Shown here piece by piece: positions 1 to 6,571 of a stretch of 42,029 nt of DNA; the first letter of the stretch is position 1, and every line of letters begins with the position of its first letter. Both the position numbers and the translations under genes were made by a program. The notes beneath the pieces are model-generated. The model made no database searches. It saw nothing but the letters and a program-made list of their open reading frames with translations, and was not told the origin of the DNA. Origin of the DNA: Clostridia bacterium. GTDB taxonomy: Bacteria; Bacillota; Clostridia; UBA1381. The stretch lies in NCBI GenBank assembly GCA_017404065.1, contig JAFRDB010000075.1, positions 1 through 42,029 on the forward strand. The letters are read 5' to 3'.

Positions 1-12
1 ATCGGACTGATA

Positions 13-170
13 GGGGTGCAGGGTGAACGACACGCTTGCGTGTCGTAGGCGTGTTGCATAGCAACAAACGCCGTAGTTTGGGAACGCAGTCCCCCCTGCA
101 ACTACTTACTTCTTCCCCCCTAGAATGGGGGGTCAGGGGGGTTGATATGCCGCGAGGCATTATTTTTATA
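13..170 (+). repeat. Structured multi-hairpin repeat, copy A
   Basis: An outer stem TGCAGGG (17-23) / CCCTGCA (94-100) encloses three hairpins: a 20-base palindrome at 27-46 (9-bp stem, TT loop), GGCGTGTTGC-ATA-GCAACAAACGCC at 48-72, and GGGAAC-GCA-GTCCC at 80-93. Beyond it follow a C6/G6 hairpin (115-132) and a terminator-like hairpin ATGCC-GCGA-GGCAT plus T-rich tail (147-168). The same order recurs at 341-560. It may be a mobile structured DNA element or an RNA; no protein is evident. The reading frames that cross it are artefacts of the palindromes. Confidence 0.75.
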
Positions 171-180
171 AGAATTTGCA

Positions 181-271
181 CGATAAATTTCAGTTTATCG
201 GGGAGATAGTGGGTGGGCTCAGCTGTCCTTGCCCCGAGGCAGGGACAGCAGAGCAGCGCCACTATCTCTCC
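181..271. other. Two adjacent hairpins, one long
   Basis: A perfect 7-bp hairpin (CGATAAA / TTTATCG, 181-200) is followed directly by a long imperfect hairpin. Its outer arms are GGAGATAGTG (202-211) and CACTATCTCTCC (260-271), and its inner arms are GCTGTCC (222-228) and GGACAGC (243-249), with TGCC/GGCA next to a CCGA-type loop. It sits between repeat copies A and B. It could be part of a larger composite element or a small RNA; I see no promoter that would decide this. Confidence 0.5.
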
Positions 272-340
272 ACTAAACTAAAAATAATCGACCTATTCCG
301 GCGCTATACCAGTTGTTTGTGAATGAGCTACATTGCGCAT

Positions 341-560
341 AGGGGGTTGCAGGGTGAACGACACGCTAGCGTGTCGTAGGCGTGTTGCATAGCAACAAAC
401 GCCGTAGTTTGGAAACGCAGTTTCCCCCTGCAATAACTAACTTCCTCCCCCTCAAGATTGAGGTAAACGACACGCTTGCGTGTCGTAGGCGTGTTCGCTT
501 GCGAACAAACGCCGTAGTTGTGGGTCGGGGGGGGTTGATATGCCGCAAGGCATTATTTTA
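341..560 (+). repeat. Structured multi-hairpin repeat, copies B and C
   Basis: Copy B repeats copy A: outer stem TTGCAGGG (347-354) / CCCTGCAA (426-433), palindrome 358-377, second hairpin 379-403, third hairpin GGAAAC-GCA-GTTTCC (411-425). A partial copy C with the first two hairpins (467-486 and 488-513) is nested before the shared end hairpin ATGCC-GCAA-GGCAT (540-553). The stems keep pairing while the bases differ between copies (GTTGC/GCAAC in A and B, GTTCGC/GCGAAC in C), which indicates selection for structure. From about 570 to 750 I see no feature. Confidence 0.75.
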
Positions 561-751
561 TGAGGTTTTCAAGCTCTGTTTCGTCTGTGTCGTCACCGTT
601 ACGACGGCTTAAAAAGCTGTAAAGTATAACGAGCTTATCCTTCCACACATATATTTTGTTTATAAACTGCTTTGTTATATAAAGCTCAAATACTTAAGGT
701 GAAATAGCTTATACAGGTATATCAGAGATGATGATAAAGAGCTTTTATCTA

Positions 752-780
752 TTGACTTTCTTTGTGATTTATGGTAAACT
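752..780 (+). promoter_or_regulatory. Promoter of the carboxylesterase gene
   Basis: TTGACT (752-757), a 17-base spacer, then TAAACT (775-780), 44 bases before the chosen ATG. A TATAAT also overlaps at 780-785 but would need a 22-base spacer. Confidence 0.5.
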
Positions 781-823
781 ATAATACAGAAAACTGAATT
801 TGATCGAAAAGGAGATAGATACT

Positions 824-2425
824 ATGAGTGGATTGGAAAGCAGTTTAAGCCTGAAGGAAGAGACAGCGAGAATGCAGGCTTTGTACGGAGAAAACAAAAA
901 AATCACTGACGGTAATTATGACAAGTCGCTTGCTGTCAAGTGCATAAACGGCACATTCGTCGGAAAAAAGACGGATAATGTCATTGCGTATAAGGGCATT
1001 CCCTTCGTTGGCAAGCAGCCTGTAGGGGAATATCGCTGGAAAGCGCCGGTGGATTGCGTTCCGGATGACGGCGTATATGAAGCATACTACAATGCGAAAA
1101 CCCCCAGCCAACTTGAGAGCGTTGTCGAACGCGGATCCTTTTTTTATCGTGGCGAAGACTGCCTGTATCTGAATGTATGGAAGTCAGATGAAACGCCGGC
1201 GAAAAAGAAGCCGGTTATGGTGTATATTCATGGTGGCGGTTTTGTGAATGGCGGGACAGCCGACCCTATGTTTGACTGCCATAATCTTGTAAAAGAGAAT
1301 CCGGATGTTGTGGTATTCACGGTCGCATACAGGTTGGGAATTTTTGGTTTCTTCCACATATCCCATCTGCCGGACGGCGGGGATTACCTTGATGCCCAGA
1401 ACCTGGGAACCATGGACCAGATCATGGCTCTGAAGTGGGTACATGAGAACATTGAAGCCTTTGGCGGCGATCCCGACAATGTGACCATATTCGGGGAATC
1501 TGCCGGTGCCGCAAGCGTGACCTTGCTTCCGCTGGTCAAGGGTTCTCATCAGTACTTTAAGAGACTCATTGCCGAGAGCGGCTCTCCCGCCCTTACAAGA
1601 TCCACGGAAGAGGCGATCGCCTGCACTGACGAGATCATGAACACATTGGGTTGCGGCACCATTGCCGAGCTTCAGAAAGTCGATGAAGAGCAGTTAGTGA
1701 TGGCAGCAGCAGCACTCGGATTGCGCATAGCGCCTGAAAGAGACGGAAATTATCTGCCCGTAGACCTGTATGAAGCGTATGCAAATGGTGCGGTGAAGGA
1801 CGTGGAGATCCTTCTGGGCTGCAACAAGGATGAGGCGAACTGGCTGATACACTTCTCCGGAGTGGATGGCTTCAGAATGTGGGCAGCTGACCGTAAGGCA
1901 TGGAAGATCTCCAAACTGCCGGATCAGGAGAAAAAGCTTATTGAGAGCTTCTGCGCTGATGTGAAGGGAGAAGACTATGAAAGCGACAGGCACCTGTATG
2001 ACCAGCTCTGGTTCAAGGCGCCTATGATCAGACTGGCAGAGGACCAGACAAAGGGTGGCGGAAAAGCCTATATCTACTACTTCACGCCCGAATCTTCTCT
2101 GCCGTATATGAAATGCGGCCATGAAACGGAGCTTGCGTCAGTTTTCAACCATCCGGAGGAAACCTTCTTCACTGGAAGGGCGTTTGATGAGACCTTCGGG
2201 AAGACCATGCGCAAGATGTGGTTCCAGTTTGCAAAGACCGGCGATCCGTCGCTTTCTGCAGATATTTCTCCGGACGGAAAGCCGCATGAGTGGCCGCTCT
2301 ACGATCTTGAGGATAAAAAAGTGATGGTTCTTGATGAGTTTGACATCCATCCTGAAAAGGAATCCCAGGTTGGGATCGTTGATTGGGAAAGAACCTATTC
2401 CCTGACCAAGTATTATTGGTTATGA
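824..2425 (+). CDS. Type B carboxylesterase / para-nitrobenzyl esterase family
   Basis: This 533-residue cytoplasmic alpha/beta-hydrolase matches the type B carboxylesterase family in length and motifs. It shows the EDCLYLNVW motif, the HGGGF oxyanion-hole motif, and the nucleophile elbow GESAGA with Ser226. The acid is probably Glu337 (in NKDEANW) and the base His433 (in GHETELA). The family hydrolyses carboxylic esters; the natural substrate cannot be read from the sequence. I chose ATG 824 because AAAAGGAG lies 10 bases upstream; an in-frame TTG at 800 lies before that site and is unlikely. The gene stands alone with its own promoter and terminator. No signal peptide is visible, so an intracellular role is likely. 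Confidence 0.9.
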   Translation: MSGLESSLSLKEETARMQALYGENKKITDGNYDKSLAVKCINGTFVGKKTDNVIAYKGIPFVGKQPVGEYRWKAPVDCVPDDGVYEAYYNAKTPSQLESVVERGSFFYRGEDCLYLNVWKSDETPAKKKPVMVYIHGGGFVNGGTADPMFDCHNLVKENPDVVVFTVAYRLGIFGFFHISHLPDGGDYLDAQNLGTMDQIMALKWVHENIEAFGGDPDNVTIFGESAGAASVTLLPLVKGSHQYFKRLIAESGSPALTRSTEEAIACTDEIMNTLGCGTIAELQKVDEEQLVMAAAALGLRIAPERDGNYLPVDLYEAYANGAVKDVEILLGCNKDEANWLIHFSGVDGFRMWAADRKAWKISKLPDQEKKLIESFCADVKGEDYESDRHLYDQLWFKAPMIRLAEDQTKGGGKAYIYYFTPESSLPYMKCGHETELASVFNHPEETFFTGRAFDETFGKTMRKMWFQFAKTGDPSLSADISPDGKPHEWPLYDLEDKKVMVLDEFDIHPEKESQVGIVDWERTYSLTKYYWL

Positions 2426-2535
2426 CAGATATATGAAAGAGTATAGAATACAAGATTCGACTGCTTTAATCTGAGTATGCCCGAATAAAGAAATGACAAT
2501 GAGGTTTACATATTATTAAAGTGTGGAGTAATGAG

Positions 2536-2569
2536 AGGGGCTGATTGGCTTTTGCTACAGCCCCTTTTT
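2536..2569 (+). terminator. Rho-independent terminator after the esterase gene
   Basis: Stem AGGGGCTG (2536-2543) pairs with CAGCCCCT (2558-2565), 14-base loop, followed by a run of T to 2569. It lies between the converging esterase and sirtuin operons. Confidence 0.75.
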
Positions 2570-2605
2570 AATACTTATTTTTTGCATTCAAGAGTTTATT
2601 ATGGT

Positions 2606-3487
2606 CTAAATTGATAATGATTGTATTTCATCAAGGATTTCCTTAATATCACCGTTGATACAAATTGACTGCTTTTCTATTTCTTTTGGGACAGCCGCCT
2701 CTCCAAAGTTCAGACAGGCATAAACTGCTTTCGGATTTTTAGCCGTCATTTGCCAAAACGGATATTTTATAATAACGGGCGTGTTAAAACCGACACCAAG
2801 CTCCAAATAAAGAATATGCAGGTTTTCGTGACGGCGGACAAAATCTTCATACCTTTCAGCCGCTTTATACCAACCTTCGTCCTGCACGAATTTATCGTCA
2901 CTTCTGAGGTTTGTCGTCATCGGCTTACCGCATTTCGGACACTTTGGTATAAGCTCTGTCGGAATACGCATATCCTTTTGTAATTCGACCATTTGTTTTA
3001 TGATTTTTTCGTTGTCGTAGGTCTTTTGATGGCACGGCTCACTGCATTGAAACAGACCAAAATCGCCTTGTGTGTAAAATAGTCTTTTTTTATCAAAACC
3101 TGCTTTTTGGAATTGGTGGTCTACATTAGTTGTAAGCACAAAATAATCCTTATCTTTTACGATTTTATAAAGCGTCTTGTATGTCCCGTTTTCAGTGGCG
3201 GTATAACGGTTTAAGTTTATATACCTCGACCAGTACGCCCAAAACTCCTCCTGTGTTTCGTATGGGTAAAAACCTCCGAAATACATATTGTTAAAACCGT
3301 ATTTTGCTTCAAAATCGCTGAAGTGTTTTCTGAAATTTTCCCCGTCATAAATAAATCCTGCGGCTGTGGAAAGCCCTGCACCTGCTCCGATTAAAACTGC
3401 ATCGGCATTTATAATTTCATTTTTCAGTCTTTTAACTTCTTCCGAGTAACTGTTTATAGATTTTGAAATCATCGTCTTTGAAAACAT
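2606..3487 (-). CDS. Class M sirtuin (SirTM), predicted protein ADP-ribosyltransferase
   Basis: A 293-residue Sir2-fold protein with the NAD-binding motif GAGAGLSTAAGF (34-45) and TTNVDHQF (119-126). Two Cys pairs could hold zinc: Cys148/Cys152 and Cys183/Cys186. The usual catalytic HG of deacetylases is replaced by QG (Gln140 in YTQGDFG). Asn121, Gln140 and Arg195 sit at a constant +3 offset from the Asn118/Gln137/Arg192 triad that I recall for streptococcal SirTM. Known SirTMs ADP-ribosylate a protein carrier rather than deacetylate. It is the last gene of a minus-strand operon and overlaps the macrodomain gene by 56 bases; the start is supported by GAGGTG 7 bases upstream. The usual partners, a GcvH-like carrier and LplA2, are not in the window. 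Confidence 0.88.
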   Translation of the reverse strand: MFSKTMISKSINSYSEEVKRLKNEIINADAVLIGAGAGLSTAAGFIYDGENFRKHFSDFEAKYGFNNMYFGGFYPYETQEEFWAYWSRYINLNRYTATENGTYKTLYKIVKDKDYFVLTTNVDHQFQKAGFDKKRLFYTQGDFGLFQCSEPCHQKTYDNEKIIKQMVELQKDMRIPTELIPKCPKCGKPMTTNLRSDDKFVQDEGWYKAAERYEDFVRRHENLHILYLELGVGFNTPVIIKYPFWQMTAKNPKAVYACLNFGEAAVPKEIEKQSICINGDIKEILDEIQSLSI

Positions 3488-4199
3488 TGAATATCACCTC
3501 GATTTTGTGCGTTTTCAGAAATTCTCTTACGGTTTCTGTTGCAATCTCTGCCGCTTCTTTTTGCGGAAAACCGAATACTCCCGTAGATATACAACAAAAC
3601 GCAATACTTTTTATGTCGTTATGTGCGGCAAGTTCAAGACAGGAATGGTAGGAGCTTTTCAATAAGTCCCTATGGGTATCCGTAAGCTCACCTGCCACAA
3701 TCGGACCGACTGTGTGTATAACATAATCGCATGGCAGATTATACGCAGGAGTAATTTTAGCCTTGCCTGTCGGTTCTTCGTACCCTTGCTTCTCTATAAG
3801 CTGACTGCATTTATAGCGAAGTCTTATACCTGCGAAGGTGTGTATGCAGTTATCAATACAAGAGTGGCAGGGCTGATAACAGCCTGTCATTCCTGAATTT
3901 GCCGCATTCACGATTGCACCGCATTTCAAAGTCGTAATATCACCCTGCCATAAATAAATGCTGTTTTCTATGGGTGTTAGGTTTTTTATATCGGTAACGC
4001 CCTTTTGTTCTGTAAGCTCTTTCAAGAAACTATCCTCTGTTTCAAGGAAACTGCTATCTGCGATTGCCGCAGGGCGTATGTTTACAAGGCTTCTGTATAG
4101 ATTAAATTTATCCTGCTCTGATTCAGGTATTGTAATCGTTTTAATATCCTGTCTTTCCGATAGCAGATAGTTTATTAAATAATCAAGTTTATTTGACAT
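3432..4199 (-). CDS. Zinc-type macrodomain protein-ADP-ribose hydrolase
   Basis: A 255-residue protein with an N-terminal helical part (1-80) and a macrodomain from about 84 to 252. It shows GDIT (86-89), AIVNAANSGM (95-104), HTVGPI (162-167) and STGVFGFP (205-212), which bind ADP-ribose. Within GCYQPCHSCIDNCIH (106-120), Cys107, His112 and Cys114 fit the zinc-binding pattern of the SirTM-linked macrodomains, which remove the ADP-ribose added by the neighbouring sirtuin. I use ATG 4199, whose AGAGGTGA ribosome site overlaps the stop codon of the upstream gene; the longer frame starting at 4295 would lie inside that gene. Coupled translation with both neighbours is likely. Confidence 0.9.
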   Translation of the reverse strand: MSNKLDYLINYLLSERQDIKTITIPESEQDKFNLYRSLVNIRPAAIADSSFLETEDSFLKELTEQKGVTDIKNLTPIENSIYLWQGDITTLKCGAIVNAANSGMTGCYQPCHSCIDNCIHTFAGIRLRYKCSQLIEKQGYEEPTGKAKITPAYNLPCDYVIHTVGPIVAGELTDTHRDLLKSSYHSCLELAAHNDIKSIAFCCISTGVFGFPQKEAAEIATETVREFLKTHKIEVIFNVFKDDDFKIYKQLLGRS

Positions 4200-4203
4200 A
4201 CGA

Positions 4204-4824
4204 TCACCTCTTAACGACCGCCCCGACGGGACAGATTTCCGCACAGTTACCACAACGCAGACAGTTGTTTTGTCTGATAACCGCTTTGTTGTCAATCATA
4301 TCAATACATTTTTGAGGACATACCAATATACAGCTTTCACAGCCTATACAATTATCCGTTACAAAATATCCGCTTTCTGATTTTTCTGCACCGCCAAATG
4401 TGAAACTGACACGCTCAATCGGCTTTTTGGAAAGGTCAAACCACTCACCGCTACCCTCGTAAATTTGAAAAACAGTAAGGGCGTGTATGCTTTCGCTTGT
4501 GGGGTAAATCTCAAGCATATACGGATTTTTTTCAAATAACACAGGGAGCATATCTCTGCCAAGTTCCCTGACATTACCACGAATTGATACTGAGACACAG
4601 TGCATAGTATCTTCACCGTTTTTGCCTGATAACGCAAGATAGCCCTTGTCCTTTAACCGCTTATAGAAATTTTTTCCCGTTGCTGTAAGAAAATATATGC
4701 TGTTGTTATCAGTATACATCATATCTATAACGCAGGTTACGGGTAGATTTTTCTCGTCTGTTGTTGCAACAACTACAGAGTGTATCTGCTCTACAATATA
4801 GTTCAGGTAATAGCTTGATTTCAT
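4204..4824 (-). CDS. PNPOx-like flavin split-barrel fused to a 2[4Fe-4S] ferredoxin
   Basis: Residues 1-145 resemble the pyridoxamine-phosphate-oxidase-like FMN-binding split barrel. Residues 155-206 form a bacterial ferredoxin with two complete cluster motifs: Cys159/162/165/169 followed by Pro, and Cys188/191/194/198 followed by Pro. The pairing suggests electron transfer between a flavin and iron-sulphur clusters in the cytosol; the substrate is unknown. It starts in an ATGA overlap with the Rrf2 gene stop (4821-4824) and is followed at once by the macrodomain and sirtuin genes. Its place in the operon makes it a candidate redox partner, or even the target, of the ADP-ribosylation pair, which is inference. 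Confidence 0.8.
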   Translation of the reverse strand: MKSSYYLNYIVEQIHSVVVATTDEKNLPVTCVIDMMYTDNNSIYFLTATGKNFYKRLKDKGYLALSGKNGEDTMHCVSVSIRGNVRELGRDMLPVLFEKNPYMLEIYPTSESIHALTVFQIYEGSGEWFDLSKKPIERVSFTFGGAEKSESGYFVTDNCIGCESCILVCPQKCIDMIDNKAVIRQNNCLRCGNCAEICPVGAVVKR

Positions 4825-5270
4825 TTCTGTTTTTCTTCCTCAATTCGCTTTTTTGCTGATTTTATTACATCTGCAATCGTTTTCTTCCTCATGCTGATTT
4901 CCATTGCGGTTTGTATATCGGATAATTCACCGTCTAAAACAGCGTGAATATTCCTTCCAACGGGACATTCGGGGTTTGGATTGTCGTGAAAATGGAAAAG
5001 CTCACCGTTATCAACACATTCAACCGCTTTGTATATGTCATAAAAAGAAATTTTATCAAGCGGTTTTTTGACGGTTATTCCGCCGCCTTTGCCACGCTTT
5101 ACTTCTATAAGACCTGCACTTGTAAGCTGTTGCAGGATACGGCGTATAACAACGGGATTGACATTTATGCTCCCCGACAGGAAATCACTTGTAACACTAT
5201 AATTTTCCTTAAAAACTTCAACACAGGTGAAAATGTGAATTGCTATTGTAAATCGGCTTGATATTTGCAT
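4821..5270 (-). CDS. Rrf2-family transcription regulator
   Basis: A 149-residue protein with the Rrf2 winged-helix pattern: MQISSRFTIAIHIFTC at the start, a recognition region NPVVIRRILQQLTSAGL, and the wing KRGKGGGITVKKP. The C-terminal part carries one Cys in NPECPVG rather than the three-Cys cluster set of IscR, so a simple thiol or ligand switch is as likely as an Fe-S cluster. I chose ATG 5270 because AGAGGTG lies just before it and the family begins with this sequence; the frame remains open upstream to 5321 but that runs through the promoter. It leads the sirtuin operon and probably controls both itself and the divergently placed SnoaL-like gene through a shared palindrome. Confidence 0.88.
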   Translation of the reverse strand: MQISSRFTIAIHIFTCVEVFKENYSVTSDFLSGSINVNPVVIRRILQQLTSAGLIEVKRGKGGGITVKKPLDKISFYDIYKAVECVDNGELFHFHDNPNPECPVGRNIHAVLDGELSDIQTAMEISMRKKTIADVIKSAKKRIEEEKQK

Positions 5271-5292
5271 TTGCCACACCTCTTTCATTACA

Positions 5293-5329
5293 ATTATAGC
5301 AGAATTAAAGTGTAATGTCAATGGTTACA
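5293..5329 (-). promoter_or_regulatory. Promoter of the Rrf2-SirTM operon with overlapping operator
   Basis: On the minus strand, TTGACA (5316-5321), a 17-base spacer and TATAAT (5293-5298) form a full consensus promoter. The -35 is embedded in the 19-base inverted repeat TGTAA-N9-TTACA (5311-5329), which is also found at the next promoter to the right with one base changed. This is a likely Rrf2 binding site acting by blocking the -35. Confidence 0.8.
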
Positions 5330-5335
5330 AAACAT

Positions 5336-5360
5336 AAAGGAGTCAAAAGCAGACTCCTTT
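5336..5360 (-). terminator. Terminator-like hairpin after the SnoaL-like gene
   Basis: AAAGGAGTC (5336-5344) pairs perfectly with GACTCCTTT (5352-5360), loop of 7. On the minus strand it is followed by ATGTTTTG, a weak T tract. It separates the SnoaL-like gene from the Rrf2 promoter. Confidence 0.6.
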
Positions 5361-5378
5361 ATATTTTGCGGTATCAAA

Positions 5379-6149
5379 TCAGAATTTACCGTTTCCGTTT
5401 TGCCACGTTTCTTTATCCGCAAGTGTTTCCATAACGTCCCAATGTTCTGCTATCTTGCCGTTTTCTACACGGAACAGGTCATAGTATGTTGTGTCAACGC
5501 CACCAAATGTACCCTCGCTGATTGCAAGAGCGTAATCTCCGTCAGCAAGAATATAATGGGTTTTGTTATAAATCATAGAAATTCCTTGCTTGCCGAGTGC
5601 TTCCAAAGCCGCTCCCAGACCGGATAAACCGTCTGCAATACCTGTGTTGTGCTGAATATAATTATCTCCGTCAAAATAGGAAGTCAATTTTTCAGGGTGC
5701 TCTCCTCTCAAAACATCACCCACAAAGCCGTCAATAACTCTGCGTGTTTCTTCCTTGTCAACATTTTTCTTTTCAAGAGTACCGTCAATTTGAGTATGAC
5801 CGCTTGGGTTTGGTGCGGTTTTATCTGCAAGATTATCCCAATGTTCTGCAATTTTTCCGTTTTCGTCAAAGCGGAAAACATCAAAAGCCACCTGTTCTCC
5901 TGCACCTGCAAAGTTATACACGGTCTGTAAAAAGACTTTATCACCGTCTTCAAAAGCTCTTATGTTATTTACCGTTGTTTTAACAGGTGCCGTATTTAAG
6001 CCTGCTACTGCACTTATAAAAGCTTCTGCTCCTGTTCCAAAAGCAAGGTTGTGCTGAACATAACCTTCTGCTAAAAGTTCTCTTGCTTTCTCTAAATCTC
6101 CCGTTGCGAATGTGCCGATTAATGCTAATGCTTTTTCTGTGTTTTTCAT
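5379..6149 (-). CDS. Tandem SnoaL/NTF2-like domain protein
   Basis: A 256-residue protein made of two homologous NTF2-like (SnoaL-type) halves, about 1-125 and 128-256. Each half has a YVQHN or YIQHN motif (30-34, 164-168) and an FRxxNGKIAEHWD motif (92-105, 226-238). SnoaL-like folds are small cone-shaped pockets used as cyclases, hydrolases or binding proteins; the substrate is unknown here. I chose ATG 6149, which has GGAGGT 9 bases upstream, over the longer frame to 6209, which would run through the promoter. The gene has its own promoter bearing the same operator as the neighbouring Rrf2 gene, so it is probably in the same regulon. Confidence 0.8.
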   Translation of the reverse strand: MKNTEKALALIGTFATGDLEKARELLAEGYVQHNLAFGTGAEAFISAVAGLNTAPVKTTVNNIRAFEDGDKVFLQTVYNFAGAGEQVAFDVFRFDENGKIAEHWDNLADKTAPNPSGHTQIDGTLEKKNVDKEETRRVIDGFVGDVLRGEHPEKLTSYFDGDNYIQHNTGIADGLSGLGAALEALGKQGISMIYNKTHYILADGDYALAISEGTFGGVDTTYYDLFRVENGKIAEHWDVMETLADKETWQNGNGKF

Positions 6150-6173
6150 GGTAATACCTCCAAAATATTTATA

Positions 6174-6234
6174 TGTAATATTTGTTGTTACATATAAAGT
6201 ATAACACAATTTTAATGTAATGTCAATAGTTACA
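6174..6234 (-). promoter_or_regulatory. Promoter of the SnoaL-like gene with two TGTAA-N9-TTACA operators
   Basis: Minus-strand TTGACA (6221-6226), 17-base spacer, TATACT (6198-6203). Operator 1 (6216-6234) covers the -35 and differs by one base from the site at 5311-5329. A second TGTAA-N9-TTACA (6174-6192) lies downstream of the -10. The centres are 42 bases apart, close to four helical turns, which would suit two regulator dimers on one face of the DNA. Confidence 0.8.
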
Positions 6235-6256
6235 ATTAAATTTTTTTAAAAAATTT

Positions 6257-6543
6257 TTATGCTTCTATTTCCGCACCATTTATGAATTTGAAAACAATCC
6301 GTCCATCTTTGTAAACTGTGGCGTTTTCCATTATGCTTTTTCGTATCAGCCCGTTTACCACTTCAATTTCCATGTCAAGGCTTTTAATTTCCTCGTCAAT
6401 AGCTTTTGTGTCTGTGAGGGTATCATGCATCCCGTACCGTTTTCCCGTTCCTTTAGTATCTTTGCAAGCTCTGTGATACCGTCCACTATGACCACCTCCT
6501 GAAAATGGGCATGAAAAAAGCACCACTTGACGTGATGCCGCAC
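6257..6543 (-). pseudogene. Remnant of a serine recombinase C-terminus
   Basis: The last part of the frame reads AIDEEIKSLDMEIEVVNGL and then, after a join, TVYKDGRIVFKFINGAEI, which is the usual end of large transposon serine recombinases. In intact members some 60-100 residues separate these two stretches, so an internal deletion is likely. Upstream the sequence seems to change frame (an overlapping frame reads ITELAKILKERENGTG). No resolvase catalytic domain is present. It is a scar of an integrative element. The family match is from memory of the motif and not from alignment. Confidence 0.5.
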
Positions 6544-6571
6544 GATTATATTTAACTCGACAAGTTAATCT

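Noticed and set aside
13..560. Possible CRISPR array in the repeated palindromes at the left end
   Set aside because: The units are 100-200 bases with complex internal hairpins, only two to three copies and no evenly sized unique spacers; no cas genes are near.
366..612. Open frames of 60-76 codons across the repeats on both strands
   Set aside because: They follow from palindromic repeat sequence, lack ribosome sites and resemble no protein.
2606..3487. Ordinary sirtuin deacetylase (CobB)
   Set aside because: The catalytic HG motif is QG and the gene is coupled to a zinc-type macrodomain gene, both features of class M sirtuins.
4821..5321. Longer Rrf2 start at 5321 or 5288
   Set aside because: The 5321 start lies inside the promoter and operator; 5288 lacks a good ribosome site, whereas 5270 has AGAGGTG and the family-typical first residues.
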